In this document: piece by piece, positions 44,379-54,498 of the stretch
Position numbering within the stretch: position 1 is the stretch's first letter
Layout: every line of letters begins with the position of its first letter
DNA from: Cryptomeria japonica
Taxonomy: Eukaryota; Streptophyta; Pinopsida; Cupressales; Cupressaceae
Direction: 5' to 3'
Length of the DNA: 62,000 bases
Assembly: GCF_030272615.1 (NCBI RefSeq)
Contig: NC_081410.1
Location: forward strand, 138,548,849 to 138,610,848
Position numbers and translations under genes: made by a program
The notes under the pieces: model-generated
What the model was told of the DNA's origin: nothing
The model's database searches: none
Seen by the model: the letters and a program-made list of their open reading frames with translations, nothing else

Positions 44379-45859
44379 TGATAACTCAATGATGAATGGA
44401 TAGTACTAACCCGGTACTGAGAGGGGGGGGGTGAATCAATACAAACAAAAATACAGTCCTAAACTAGTTTGACAACAGACACTTCAAATGACTGGCAAAC
44501 AGTGACACTGGATTGAAACAGAGTGCAACCAGTAAAGCTAAGAATGACTGAGACAAGCATTAACTGGTTAATCACTTAGCTTTTCACTTAACTCAAGACT
44601 TCACTACCATTTCACCCTTATGCATAAATAGTTAATCTATCATCAAATCATAATAATAGCTAGTTCAACATGTTTTATTGATAGGCATAAAAAATAGAAC
44701 CATCATATGCTTGATAGACAATAGAAAAGCATCACAAGATAAAAGCATCACACATGACACACATATTTTTCACGTGGAAACCCAACTGGGAAAAACCACG
44801 GTGGGGATGAATACCCACAAGCTATTTTTTAACTCTTTAGAAGTCCGCTCTGTTAGGAGCCTTGTCCGGTTAGAGACATTACAATAGGTTTTGCTAGGAA
44901 CCGATCCTGTTAGGGATCACCTGGTTAAGGGATGGCTATAATACTCGGTTAAGGGTTAAATCCTATGAAAGGTTACCTTTTTAGAGGATTTCAAGAACTC
45001 AATAGCTTTGAATTACCCTGTTAAAGGATTTACAGCAAGTCAGTTAAGGCTACCCTGTTAAGGATTTTTCCAACTGTTGAGGTGGTTAGAGATCAATAGG
45101 TATTACAATGATCTAGTAACAACACTCAATCTCAATGTAGATCCACTCAAGCTCCTCTTCACCTTCTACACTTACACTCTACAGGTATTACTTCTCTCCT
45201 TTTGGTCTGGCAAGAATCATGTATCCCTTCTCTTGGATACACACACACAACTTTTTCCAACAACCTCAGAAAGAGACACAACATCGACCTTATAGGAAAA
45301 TAGATAGGTCGGTAGCATAAACCCTAAACCCTAAACCTGTTAGGTTAAGGAATTCAAATGGTTCAATCTTGACCATTGAGCACACTACATTAAATGCAAT
45401 AGTTCTTGATTCAATCTCAAGACATTCTCCATCGTCCATTTCCACCGATTTTATGGCGGCTGATAACCCATCACACGTTATCACTATTTTATAGACTTCT
45501 CACATTCCTGAGGTAGATAGGGACAATCTCCTTCATGCACACAAGGTTTATGTGGCAACACGATTTGTTCTTTGTTACCATGCTAACTCAGCACACAAAG
45601 TCACCGATTGAGCCACACAGGCTTGAAGAACTTAAACTGGAAACCCTGAAGTTGAGACTACCAACCGATAGTCATACAATACTTCCATGTGCTGGTTCTC
45701 ATAACTATATGTCAGTTCATCATGAACAAACACACCACTTCACTTTGGCACAAATGTCAGTTCACAATGTTCTACCGGTTCTAAGTTCTTCAACATATTG
45801 ACATCAATGACAATATACAATGTCATTATGTCCTTATACCGGTTAACATAATGCCAACA
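44379..45859 (-). repeat. COP-4 5' LTR (family L1)
   Basis: 1,481 bp, collinear with the 3' LTR, which has two or three extra short segments. Hairpin arms TACTGA (44415-44420) and TCAATA (44436-44441) pair with one wobble. The GTGG..CCAC block is at 44771-44810 and the telomere-like CCCTAAACC near 45319-45339. Confidence 0.93.
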
Positions 45860-46590
45860 CTGACCTATTCATTTGGTCTTAGGTTTTGTATAAATGATTG
45901 TAAGATCTTATTGAAGATTGGAAATATGGATATGGTACGAGTGTGTTCGGATATTGAAGAGCGAAAATAAGTAGATCCTTGTGCGAATCACACAGACATT
46001 AATCAAAGGTTGAAGGAAGGTTATGAAGGTGTTTTGATAGTCATGTTCAGAGCTTAACCGGTACTGAATCCAAAATTTGAGATGCTATTTTGAGCAGTAC
46101 ATTATCATTGGATTTAACCATCCAATTGTGTAGTTAGTGTGACTCCTATTTTGTGATTGAGCAGTGAGCTCTAGGCAGTTGGCCTTTTTGCATGTGCAGA
46201 CCCCATTTGTATACACATACTATTTGCAATAGTATCATCTGATTGTGGGTAAGGTTTCCCACTGTGGTTTTTCCCTTATTGGGTTTCCACGTCAAAATCT
46301 TTGTGTTATGTGTTGTGGATGCTATTTTTGTTTCTGTTTCATCTATTAAGTTAAACCGGTGCTGCTATATTTGTTAATTTGTTTTACCAACTTTTGAGTT
46401 TGGTTTATCGACATTAAGTTTAAATTGGAATAACTTGCATTTGGATTACAATTTATTGAAAACTGGTTGACAACTAATTCATCCCCCCTCTCAGTTGTCC
46501 TTCCCGGGACCTAACAGTGACTTCCATTAGATCTTGTTTCCATCAATGAGAACAAAATGAATCCAATGAGTTTCAATTGCCAACAACAAG

Positions 46591-46800
46591 TGCCATAAAT
46601 ATTTCCAAGAACCCTATTTTGCACGCATGAACCAAGCATATTGAATTGAAGTATCATTTCTTGAGGGAAAAAGTACAGAGTAAAGATGTGATCTTGGAGC
46701 ATATTTCTACCAAGGACTAGCTTGCAAATATCTTTACTAAACCTCTGCCTAAGACTAATTTTGAGTATCTTAGATGATAGCTAGGGGTTTTACCCCTTCA
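46591..46800 (+). pseudogene. COP-2 RNase H, C-terminal part
   Basis: It resumes at the codon broken by L6: the ISKNPILHARTKHIELKYHF block, then LEHISTKD, a TAG in place of Gln, and IFTKPLPKTNFEYL, ending in LGVLPLHEVS after two stops. With 36729-37162 it makes a full copia RNase H tail. Confidence 0.9.
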
Positions 46801-47139
46801 TGAGGTCAGTTAAGCATGATGTAGATTACATCAGTCCCGGAGCTACTTGCAGAATTTTATAGAAGGATTTGTGTAGAAGTAGATTTATTCCATAGGGGGA
46901 GAATCAAGTTGTTGATGTTGCACAGTGAAATTTGACATTACATGTTTTTCTTTCAATTTGGCATTGCTTTTAAAGGGGGAGAACAATTATGTGATTATGG
47001 GAAGAAGAACCAGTGACAAGATGAAGACATGGAGAGCATGGTGAATACTTGGTAATGTAAACTAGGATTCCTATTCACAATCACAACAATAATCAATGGT
47101 ATTGATATTTGTATTGCCATCAATGCCAAAGGGGGACAT
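46801..47139 (+). other. COP-2 3' untranslated region with three purine tracts
   Basis: Purine tracts ATAGGGGGAGAA (near 46895), TAAAGGGGGAGAA (near 46972) and CCAAAGGGGGAC (47126-47137). Only the last abuts the LTR and would be the working primer. Confidence 0.8.
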
Positions 47140-48529
47140 TGTTGGCATTTGCATGAAGATTGCATTAATGATATGTTATGTTGTCATTGATATCAATTAA
47201 TCGGTAATGATATTGTTGATATTGTTGTAATATTTTTTTGTAACCGATAGGAAGAATTTGTGGAGTGAACCGATATTGCTATATATTGGAGAGTTGAATC
47301 GGTAACTGGTAAACCCTACCTGTTGTTTTTTATAAACCCTAACCGATTAAGTTTGGCGAATTGGTTATATTGGTTTATGATCTGACGATGAGCGACAATG
47401 ACTATGACACACATGATTATTGTATGAAGACAATTTCAAGTGATTTTGGCAAACTGTTGTAACGATTTTTGTCTAGGGAATGAGAAAGTATATTGTATAT
47501 AATGCAAAGCACGTGATGAGTTACTAAGTTCGATGAAGTGGTGATCAAGGAGTGATCAAGGTTTTCTTGATTGATATGCATAGATTGCTATGTAATCCAA
47601 CAGTCATACTTGAACCGACTTGTTTGTAATCTCTATGAGATCTAGGTTTTTGTTGTGTTACCAACCTAATTGATTTGTTTATAAGGTCGATGAAGTTGTT
47701 TAGTAAAAGAGTTGGCAAAGAGTTAACAAAGATCAATTGAGTGTGTGGTTGCCGAACTGGATGATGTATCTGCAGTTTGAGTAAAGGCAAATAGGAGCAT
47801 GAAAAGTATTTGATCAAGCAAGTGTAGTGCTATTCAGACAGATCAACAAACTCCTATTGTTTTCTAACAATTATAGCATAATTGAAATCCCCTAACCAGG
47901 TAAACTCTAACAAGCTTGGTATTATTCAAATCCTCTAACAAGGTGATCCATTAGCTTGGATTTTCAAATCCTCTACCAAGGTTACTCCTTACAAGGGATT
48001 GCTTCTAACAAGGAATTATAGTCAATCCCTTAACCGAGTGGTTCTTAACAGGACTTTTGTAAAGCTTTAACAAGCTAGGCTCCTAATAGGGTGAACTTCA
48101 GAAGAGTTCAGATAGTTATCTTGTGAGTCTCATCTCACCATGGTTTTTCCCATTTGGGTTTCCACGTCAAAAATATTTGTGTCAATTGGTGAATGTTTTT
48201 GTGGTTATGTTCTGATGGTTGATTTACTTATTTACTTAACCACTTTAATAAGTTATGATAACCAAAAGCATTGAGAAATCAAGTCTGTTGACATATGAAA
48301 AAGCATTTGGATGTTTATGAGTTTGAAGCTGTTTACTGTTAATTTTTGTAACATTCAAATGGTTTATCTTATGAGTTTTTATCTTGATAGTGGTATTACA
48401 TTGATAGTTCTAAGTTTACTTTGAGAGATTGATTTTTGGGATTGGTGAAGTTATTATCAATTTTTCTATCTAGTGATTCACTCCCCTTTTAGTAGTTGAT
48501 CGAATACTTATTCTTTCATTACACCATCA
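47140..48529 (+). repeat. COP-2 3' LTR
   Basis: It runs from TGTTGGCATTTGC to ACACCATCA, 1,390 bp, collinear with 31797-33205. The C-run region is worn down to CCCC and its stem to three pairs. Confidence 0.9.
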
Positions 48530-49214
48530 CAAATATTGACCACCAGACTAATATAATGATATAAATGACATAACATGGTCCTAAACCAAATACCCAAATG
48601 TGCATCACCACCAAAAATCATGCCAAGATCAACCACAACACACTACACCACCAGGAAAACTGCATAACATGAAGAATATCACCAGTTTAACAAAATCACC
48701 AAGAACTCGCACAAAGATCAATGTGGATCACCAAAACAAATAGGAAACACCAGAAAGGGTGTTAGAATCATCAACAATAGCTGCAACAACTTTACGTATC
48801 AAATCTTCATCGATCAACATCTGAACCTCAAGAACACTCAAACAACAACAACTGTCATGGAGAAAAGATAACTTGCAGAGCACCAAATCATGAACCATCT
48901 GCAGTGAAGATAAATGAGACCATCCCAAATAATCTCCCAAAACATCAGTTCAAGATTTGATGACACCATAATATATTGAAGGAAATACTGAACCCTGCAA
49001 AGCACTGATCAGATAAACAAATTGCAAAACTGGATCATATGATATGATCAATTAGGTTTCTCAGTTCACCAAAACCAACATAGAAGAATATCATGATACT
49101 AAAGATACTCCATACACCAAACCATAATCCCAATAAACCAATATGTAGTCATTGGAGCACGAATATGTTGACATCAATGACAACAATATATCTTAGCAAC
49201 AACAATGTCCAACA
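48530..49214 (-). repeat. COP-1 5' LTR, piece 3 of 3
   Basis: It continues the L3 LTR from CAAAT (second copy of the COP-2 target) with GACCACCAGACTAATATAAT, matching 6008 onward, to the LTR end TGTCCAACA at 49214. Confidence 0.9.
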
Positions 49215-49222
49215 CAGGCCAT

Positions 49223-50381
49223 TGTTGGCAAGAGACACTACAGGTATGTTGTGATGTTGTCATTGATGGAAACTCAGATTAGTTTTGGTATCCACACTTC
49301 ATGTTTTTATCATTCTGATAGATTGAGTGAAGATTGTTTGAGTCCAGTGAGGTTCGGTTAGCAAAGCAAGATATCTGATAGAATGTACAGTATTTTGGTT
49401 GGCGGATTATTGTGGTTGTATATTTTTATATGCAGATTTTAGAGAAGGTTTGTGGTCATGTAATATGCCTAATTCCTAGATTTTGGCCTCTGGTGATGAT
49501 TTTCGTGCAAGTTAGAAGATCTGGTAATCATGTTTTGGGTATGAATAGTGTATAACAATCATAGCTTGTAGTGATTCACTTTTGTGAATCTTATGGATTG
49601 ATTTTGGTGATTATTTGCATATTCAAGATTGATGAGATGTCATCTGGGAAGTGTGTAGACATTATTTTTTGGTCCACATATAATTTAAAGGTGGATTTGA
49701 GTCGACTCATTTACACATTTCATCTTTTGTGGCTTGTTATTAAAGCCGACATGAAATGGTTCTTAATTTGTGATGCATATATATAAGATCAATTGTAATG
49801 GGTATTTTTGTGTGTGGTGGTAGTGTGGGAAGTGTTTATGAGTGTTTGTGTGTAGTTCCACATGCGTAGGTGTTAGAATTGTGCTCCAGATTGACATAGA
49901 ATATCAGATCAGAGAAGTGTTTCAGAATTGAGTAAGAATTTGTTTTGTGCTTAATCAAAACTATTCCAGGCATTTGCAGATGCTATTTCATAGTTCATCT
50001 TTATGTATGTTACCTTTGTAACTCCTTTGTAAAGTAGTGAGCCTTCCAGGTTGTAGCCCTTATTGTAAACATCTGAGTAGTGAGCTCTAGGCAATGTGCC
50101 TAAATGCACATGCATTCCCTTCTATAATATTTTTATACTTCTAATAGAGTATACTAATATTGTGGGTTTGAATCCCACTGTGGTTTTTCCCTTAACCAAT
50201 TTCCCATGTAAAAATAGTGTTGTTATGGTGTTGTTGTTCCTTGCTTTGAGTTTCTGCATTTTACTTTTCTTAATTTGCATTAAATGGTTTATAGATTTGG
50301 ATAACTAAGTTAAAATTGCAAAATTCTGATTCACCCCCCCCCCCCCCCTCTCAGTGTTCCTTGGATATTTGATTCCAATAT
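49223..50381 (+). mobile_element. Solo LTR L7
   Basis: It starts TGTTGGCAAGAG. The C-run of 15 (50334-50348) sits in CTGA..TCAG, and the GTGG..CCAC block is near 50178-50212. No primer site follows. The end is placed at 50381 because GCCAT (49218-49222) and GCCAC (50382-50386) then flank it. The terminal bases would be AT instead of CA, so the right border is uncertain. Confidence 0.65.
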
Positions 50382-50573
50382 GCCACAACACCAATACACA
50401 CTCCACTACTCACCCTAAATGCAACCACAACATCAACACACACTCCATTGCTCCTCTTGAGACAACCACAACATCAATCCAGGAAAAGAATAGTCATGAA
50501 AGCTCCCCTGGAAAGATGAACCCTCATAATGCACCTAGTCAGATGAAGGAGGGACGATAACCCCGCACTTATG
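50382..50573 (-). other. COP-3 3' region, non-coding
   Basis: CA-rich sequence between L7 and the RNase H end of COP-3. I see no conserved motif or purine tract here. The tract and 3' LTR of COP-3 lie on the far side of COP-1 at 5039-5364. Confidence 0.5.
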
Positions 50574-51180
50574 CTAAAGAAACTCAAATGTATGATTTTC
50601 CAATGCCTCATTGAAAATATCTGCAACCTGTTCTTTTGTGGAAATATATTCCAACCAAACTTCCTTCTCAACAACCTTCTCCCTTAAGTAGTGATATCTG
50701 ATTGAAATGTGTTTTGTTGTTGAATGCATAACCATTTTTTTTGGAATATTTATTGCACTTGTATTGTCACACATAATAGGAATTTATTCATCATATGTTA
50801 CTTTGATATTTTTAAGAGTCTGTCTCATCCACATTACTGGAGTACGACAAGATACTACTCAAATATACTATGTTTCAGTAGTAGATAGAGAAACTGAATC
50901 CTATTTCTTACTAAACTTGGAGACCAATTTGTCTCATAAAGAGAAAGCACCACCACTAGTACTCTTTCGTTCATCAACACTTACAACCCAATCTACATAA
51001 ATATAACTTTTAACATGAAATCTCCACCCTTATTGTACTAGAGTCCAAAATCCATAGTAAATTTCAAATATTTTGAAAATTATTTTCACAGCTTTCTCAC
51101 GTGTAACCTTCGAACTAGCCTGAAATATAGCCACCAAACAAACAACTTGCATGATATCTGGTCTAGATATTGTCAAATAT
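50574..51180 (-). pseudogene. COP-3 RNase H
   Basis: Read leftward: YRSIIGGLLYLTISRPDI, a degraded copia RNase H core, then CDNTSAINIPKKMVMH, YHYLREKVVEKEV, STKEQVADIFNEAL. It is far more eroded than COP-1, COP-2 or COP-4, with stops across the catalytic YTDADW region (about 50960-51030), which fits its place as the oldest layer. Confidence 0.8.
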
Positions 51181-52060
51181 AGTAATCCACCAATAATTGA
51201 TCTGTACTTCTTCTGATCAATCTCTAGAGACTCATCATCTTTTCTTAGCTTGCATCCAATGGTCAAAGGAGTTGTAACAGGTTTATAACCATCAAACTCA
51301 AATTTCTTCAACATTTGTTTCACATATTTTCTTTGTGAGATAAGAATTCCATTTTTAAATTGAATAACTTGTAACCCAAGAAAGAAAGATAACTCACCAA
51401 TCATTGACATTTCAAATTCTTTCTTCATTTCTTTAGCAATTATTTTACATGTTATCATTTCCTCCAAATATAATGTAATCAACATTAACTATAACAATTA
51501 GTAACTTATCTCCATCAATCTTGAAATAAAGATTACTATCTGTTGTACCTTTCCTAAAATTTTCACATATCAAATGCCTGTCTAATCTTGCATACCAGAC
51601 CCTAGGTGCCTGTTTGAACCCATACAATGCTTTCTTCAGTCTGCACATATCCAAATCTTTTGATAGTCTAAACCCATCTAGTTGCTCAATGTATACTTCT
51701 TCTTTTAGGTCTCCATTCAAATTTTTTGACTTGACATCCATCTAATAAACTTTAAAGTTCTTGTAAGCATAAAATACAAGAAACATACATATATCTTCCA
51801 TCCTTGCTACCAAAGCACTAACGGAGAAAAGTTTTCTTCAAAAATTATGTCGTCCACTTGTGAGTAACCTTTACATACTAGTCTTGTTTTATTTCTTGTG
51901 ACTTGTCCTTGCTCATTTAGTTTGTTCCTAAATACCCATTTGGCTCCTATCACATTTGTGTCCATCGATCTAGGTAGAAGCTCTGAAGTCTTTTTCTTCT
52001 ATATCAGGTTTAGTTCTTCTTCCATTGATTTTATTGAGCTTTTATCTTTACTTGCTTCCT
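51181..52060 (-). pseudogene. COP-3 reverse transcriptase
   Basis: Motifs read leftward: [29 protein letters not shown], [13 protein letters not shown] (AF of the usual SAFLNG replaced), [16 protein letters not shown], and a catalytic box reading NVDYIIFGG, in which the second Asp is Tyr. The tail has GELSFFLGLQVIQ and CKLRKDDESL. Stops and at least one shift near 51450-51485 divide it. Dead by both sequence breaks and active-site loss. Confidence 0.85.
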
Positions 52061-52500
52061 CATAAGTCCTCATCTTAGTTATTGATAGAAAATAGTAGTT
52101 AGCTTTTTCTTCTACTTTTGCAATATTCATTCTTGTCTAAACACATTTTGTTTTATCTCCAATTATCCGATTTTCTAAATGATACTTCTGGACATACTTA
52201 GCAAGAGTTTTTGTTGTGTCTTCTTCTTCTTCTTCTTCATTTGTTTCATTCTCCTTGTTCTATTTTGAATCACTTGTCTTCTCTATAATTGTTGGAAAAA
52301 TATGCACCTCGATCTCAGTGTTAGGTTCAATCTAATTCCATTCTTCACACACTTTCACATTTGTACTTTCTAATATTTTGTTCAGCCTTTTGTTGAAACA
52401 CCGATAAGATTTTCTATTTTTAGCATTTACTAGAAAGAACCCTTCATCTGATCTAGTGTCAAAATTCCAAGTTTATCCTCATCTATTTTAATATAACATT
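52061..52500 (-). pseudogene. COP-3 integrase C-terminus and linker
   Basis: The frame reads SDEGFFLVNAKNRKSYRCFNKRLNKILES, the usual copia integrase tail, then a Glu-run linker (six Glu, near 52224-52242) and KSSIKSMEEELNLI. Upstream integrase core, protease and gag are absent: the L2 LTR starts directly at 52501. Confidence 0.8.
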
Positions 52501-53067
52501 TGTAGGACTGAGAGGAGGGGTGAATTAGTCTAAACCAAAAATTAATGCAACACATAAACAATTAATCAGTAGCAAAAACCAACACATCAACACTAGGATT
52601 TTGTACGTGGAAAACCCAAAACAGGGAAAAAACATGGTGAGAACCCGCCCACAAAACATATATCCTCTATTTATATTAGATTACAATAAAAGAGCTCACT
52701 ACTTAGGACTTGTAGACCAAGGATAACTACTCTTGGGGAAAGATATAAAAATGACTTGCAAAACTGATGCTAACTAAAGTAGGGCAAGATACAACAAAAT
52801 GATTTGAAAAGAAGGATCTCTTGATCATGAAGTTGTCCTTGAACTCTGCATCAAGAAACCAACATCAACACACACAACTTAGAAGATAACAACACCAACC
52901 AATGACATAAACACTTCCTAGACCCGAACACTTCTAGAACAATAAAAATAATAACTACAACACCAATACATCAAGATATCTCTACACCACAAACTTTCCA
53001 AACCAACAACTATTTGGAACAACAAGTTTGACATCAATGACAACCGCAAAAACACATAATTCCAACA
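52501..53067 (-). repeat. L2 LTR abutting COP-3 integrase
   Basis: It runs from TGTAGGACTGAG to TTCCAACA, 567 bp. Stem GACTGA/TTAGTC (52506-52511, 52525-52530) with one wobble. The GTGG..CCAC block is near 52604-52645. It is the same family as the COP-3 3' LTR at 5039-5210. There is no primer site to its left, and the flanks ACATT and AATAA do not match. Either it is the COP-3 5' LTR brought next to integrase by an internal deletion, or a solo LTR whose duplication is lost. I favour the deletion. Confidence 0.7.
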
Positions 53068-53099
53068 AATAATCCCATGTATTATGCTTGTGATAATAA

Positions 53100-53266
53100 T
53101 ATTTATGTTTAATATAACTTTGTGTAAGAGATGGTTGAGAATGGCAAGTTCTTGATAGGGAGGGTTGATACCTTAGATAATGTTGCAGATTTTGTTGTGA
53201 AGCCAATGCCCACTAAAAAATTCTCTTGGTGCAAGAAGGCCATGGGTCTTGATCACTATACTTGAT
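53100..53266 (+). pseudogene. Copia RNase H tail of another lineage
   Basis: The plus frame reads EMVENGKFLIGRVDTLDN, then VADFVVKPMPTKKFSWCKKAMGLDHY and a stop, which is the C-terminal end of copia RNase H (compare ADxxTKPxP..F..C...GL in several copia lineages). It differs from the FTKPLPKxxFxYLR tail of COP-1, COP-2 and COP-4, so it belongs to another branch. Upstream coding sequence is lost at the L2 LTR. Confidence 0.75.
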
Positions 53267-53741
53267 TTTACTTTATGTATATCTTGGATATAATTGCAAT
53301 GTACAATATCAAGTTGGATAATGTTAAGATTAGGTTACATTAACCCTGAAAATTCTATGTCATTCATATGTCTCCAAGTTCCTTGGAAAGTGTTCCCTAG
53401 GATATGAGAGAAAAATATATAATATTTGTACTTTATGGTTAGTTGTAATTAAATTTTAAAGAGGTGAACATGTAAAGGTGATAAGGATAAGTAAAATGGA
53501 TAAATTACACTCCTTTATGCATCCACATTGGGATATGAAGGGTCATACTTTGTGTGCGTATGAGTGGAAGAAGAAAGGTTGTCATTGGGAGATCCAAAGA
53601 GTCATTGGGGAGTTACACAACATCCAAAAGTATATAGGTTTGAGTGGCTATGGGTTAGGTGCCCATGTTGGAGCCATATGAAGGAAATTGATATTTTATT
53701 ATGTCTCTTGTATTTTCACTTTCCTAGGTGTTGGTTTTTGC
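53267..53741 (+). other. Non-coding DNA after the copia tail
   Basis: Probably the 3' untranslated region and worn LTR of the copia remnant, but no clear polypurine tract or LTR border is visible. A 67- and an 87-codon open frame here look random. Confidence 0.4.
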
Positions 53742-54083
53742 TGTTACAAGCTGTCGTTGCACCAAATGATCGACTTGTCAATGACGATACAACCACTAGA
53801 CTTATAGAATCTATAGGAGGTTGTTAAACCATGTCACGAATCCTTGTGAGGGATACTAGCCCACTGCCAACAATCCCCCTCCTAGTGTCACTTGTCACAT
53901 CCTGCGTGATTTGAACCTATGAACAAGCTCTGATACCACTTGTTACAAGCTAGGGTTGTCATTGCACCAAAAGATCGACTTGTCAATGCCCGATACAACC
54001 ACTAGACTTATAGAAGCCAATCCACAGGAGGCTGTTAAACCATGTCGTGAATCTCCGCGAGGGACACTGGACCATTGCCAACA
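53742..54083 (-). mobile_element. 342-bp TRIM-type miniature LTR retrotransposon
   Basis: Two short direct LTRs, 53742-53872 (131 bp) and 53941-54083 (143 bp), both TGTTACAAGCT...GCCAACA, flank only 68 bp. A perfect duplication TTTGC borders it (53737-53741, 54084-54088). The minus strand has a primer site TGGTATCAGAGC (53927-53938) next to the right LTR and a purine tract AGGAGGGGGAT (53873-53883) next to the left LTR, so the element reads leftward. It has no coding capacity and would depend on enzymes from other elements. Size and plan resemble plant TRIM/SMART elements; I cannot name a family. Confidence 0.93.
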
Positions 54084-54088
54084 TTTGC

Positions 54089-54498
54089 AAGTGGTTTCTT
54101 GCCTCTTGTTTTTAGAAACAATAGTAGTTTTTGCTCTCCCAGTTTGCTATAAATTGGAGCCATGGAAACATTGTAGTTTCAACATGAATAGTTTGTAGGT
54201 TTCCAAGTGATTTCAGGTTTGGTTGAATAAGTGAAGTGAAGTGAGATGTATTTTTTTAGCATTCCCTCCTTTGAAGAGTAATAACATACTTCCTCTCTCT
54301 CTAGTGAAATTTTTTGCCAAAGGGTTTCTACATGTTAATTTGGTGTCTCATGTGGTTGCTGATTTTTATATTGTTGTTGAATGTTGCAAGAAATTTCATA
54401 TTTTAAAATTGTTTATCTTATTTTAGATTTGCAATCACATTAAGAAGTTTTTCTTCCAAGCTTTCTTCACCTTGTTTCTCAACAAAACGTTATGTCTT
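54089..54498. other. Non-coding stretch
   Basis: AT- and T-rich DNA between the TRIM and the poly(A) retroposon. Short open frames only. I see nothing else in it. Confidence 0.5.

Larger units (their letters stand above)
38457..45859 (-). mobile_element. Complete copia element COP-4 (innermost)
   Basis: A 7.4-kb uninterrupted minus-strand element: 3' LTR, polypurine tract, gag-pol (44304 down to 40237), primer site, 5' LTR. Target duplication CTGAT/CTGAC (38452-38456, 45860-45864). It is the youngest layer of the nest and the least decayed, with two frameshifts and a handful of stops over 1,356 codons. It belongs to the same family as the element at the left edge. Confidence 0.93.
38015..46516 (+). 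mobile_element. Solo LTR L5 (L4 family, split by COP-4)
   Basis: The LTR is 38015-38456 plus 45860-46516, 1,099 bp. Perfect duplication GTGAC (38010-38014, 46517-46521). It shares TCATGTGTTGCATTG and GTTTTGTATAAAT with L4a and L4b. The initial TG is missing (it starts TTGGTATT) and the end is CCTAACA. Stem GACAACT/AGTTGTC (46469-46475, 46493-46499) encloses the C-run. The GTGG..CCAC block is near 46257-46293. Confidence 0.8.
37163..46585 (-). mobile_element. Solo LTR L6 (split by L5)
   Basis: The LTR itself is 37163-38014 plus 46517-46585, 921 bp. Perfect duplication ACAAG (37158-37162, 46586-46590) inside the COP-2 RNase H codons. It starts CGTTGGGATC (TG to CG) and ends TTGCCAACA. The hairpin arms AACACTGA (37177-37184) and TCAATGTT (37198-37205) pair with one wobble in sense RNA. 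The ends resemble the element A LTR, so it is a related family. No internal element sequence remains. Confidence 0.85.
31797..48529 (+). mobile_element. Copia element COP-2, split by L6/L5/COP-4
   Basis: A plus-strand element: 5' LTR 31797-33205, primer site, gag-pol from 33279 to about 46800 (interrupted at 37162-46586), 3' LTR 47140-48529. Target duplication CAAAG/CAAAT (31792-31796, 48530-48534), and the COP-1 LTR continues on each side. Without inserts it is about 7.3 kb. The domain order Gag, protease, integrase, RT, RNase H is that of Ty1/copia. Polypurine tract, LTR start and RNase H sequence resemble the SIRE/Maximus-like branch (inference). Confidence 0.9.
5365..49214 (-). mobile_element. 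Copia element COP-1, split by several insertions
   Basis: The parts in order along the window are the 3' LTR (5365-6693), coding remnants (7020-9687, 12125-12270), the primer site (12313-12324) and a 5' LTR in three pieces (12327-12696, 31525-31796, 48530-49214). With the pieces joined, the 5' LTR is about 1.32 kb and the 3' LTR 1.33 kb, which supports the reconstruction. Solo LTR L4a splits gag, and element A and COP-2 split the 5' LTR. The integrase has been deleted from pol. The element's own target duplication is weak (CAAAG/CAGGC). Confidence 0.85.
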
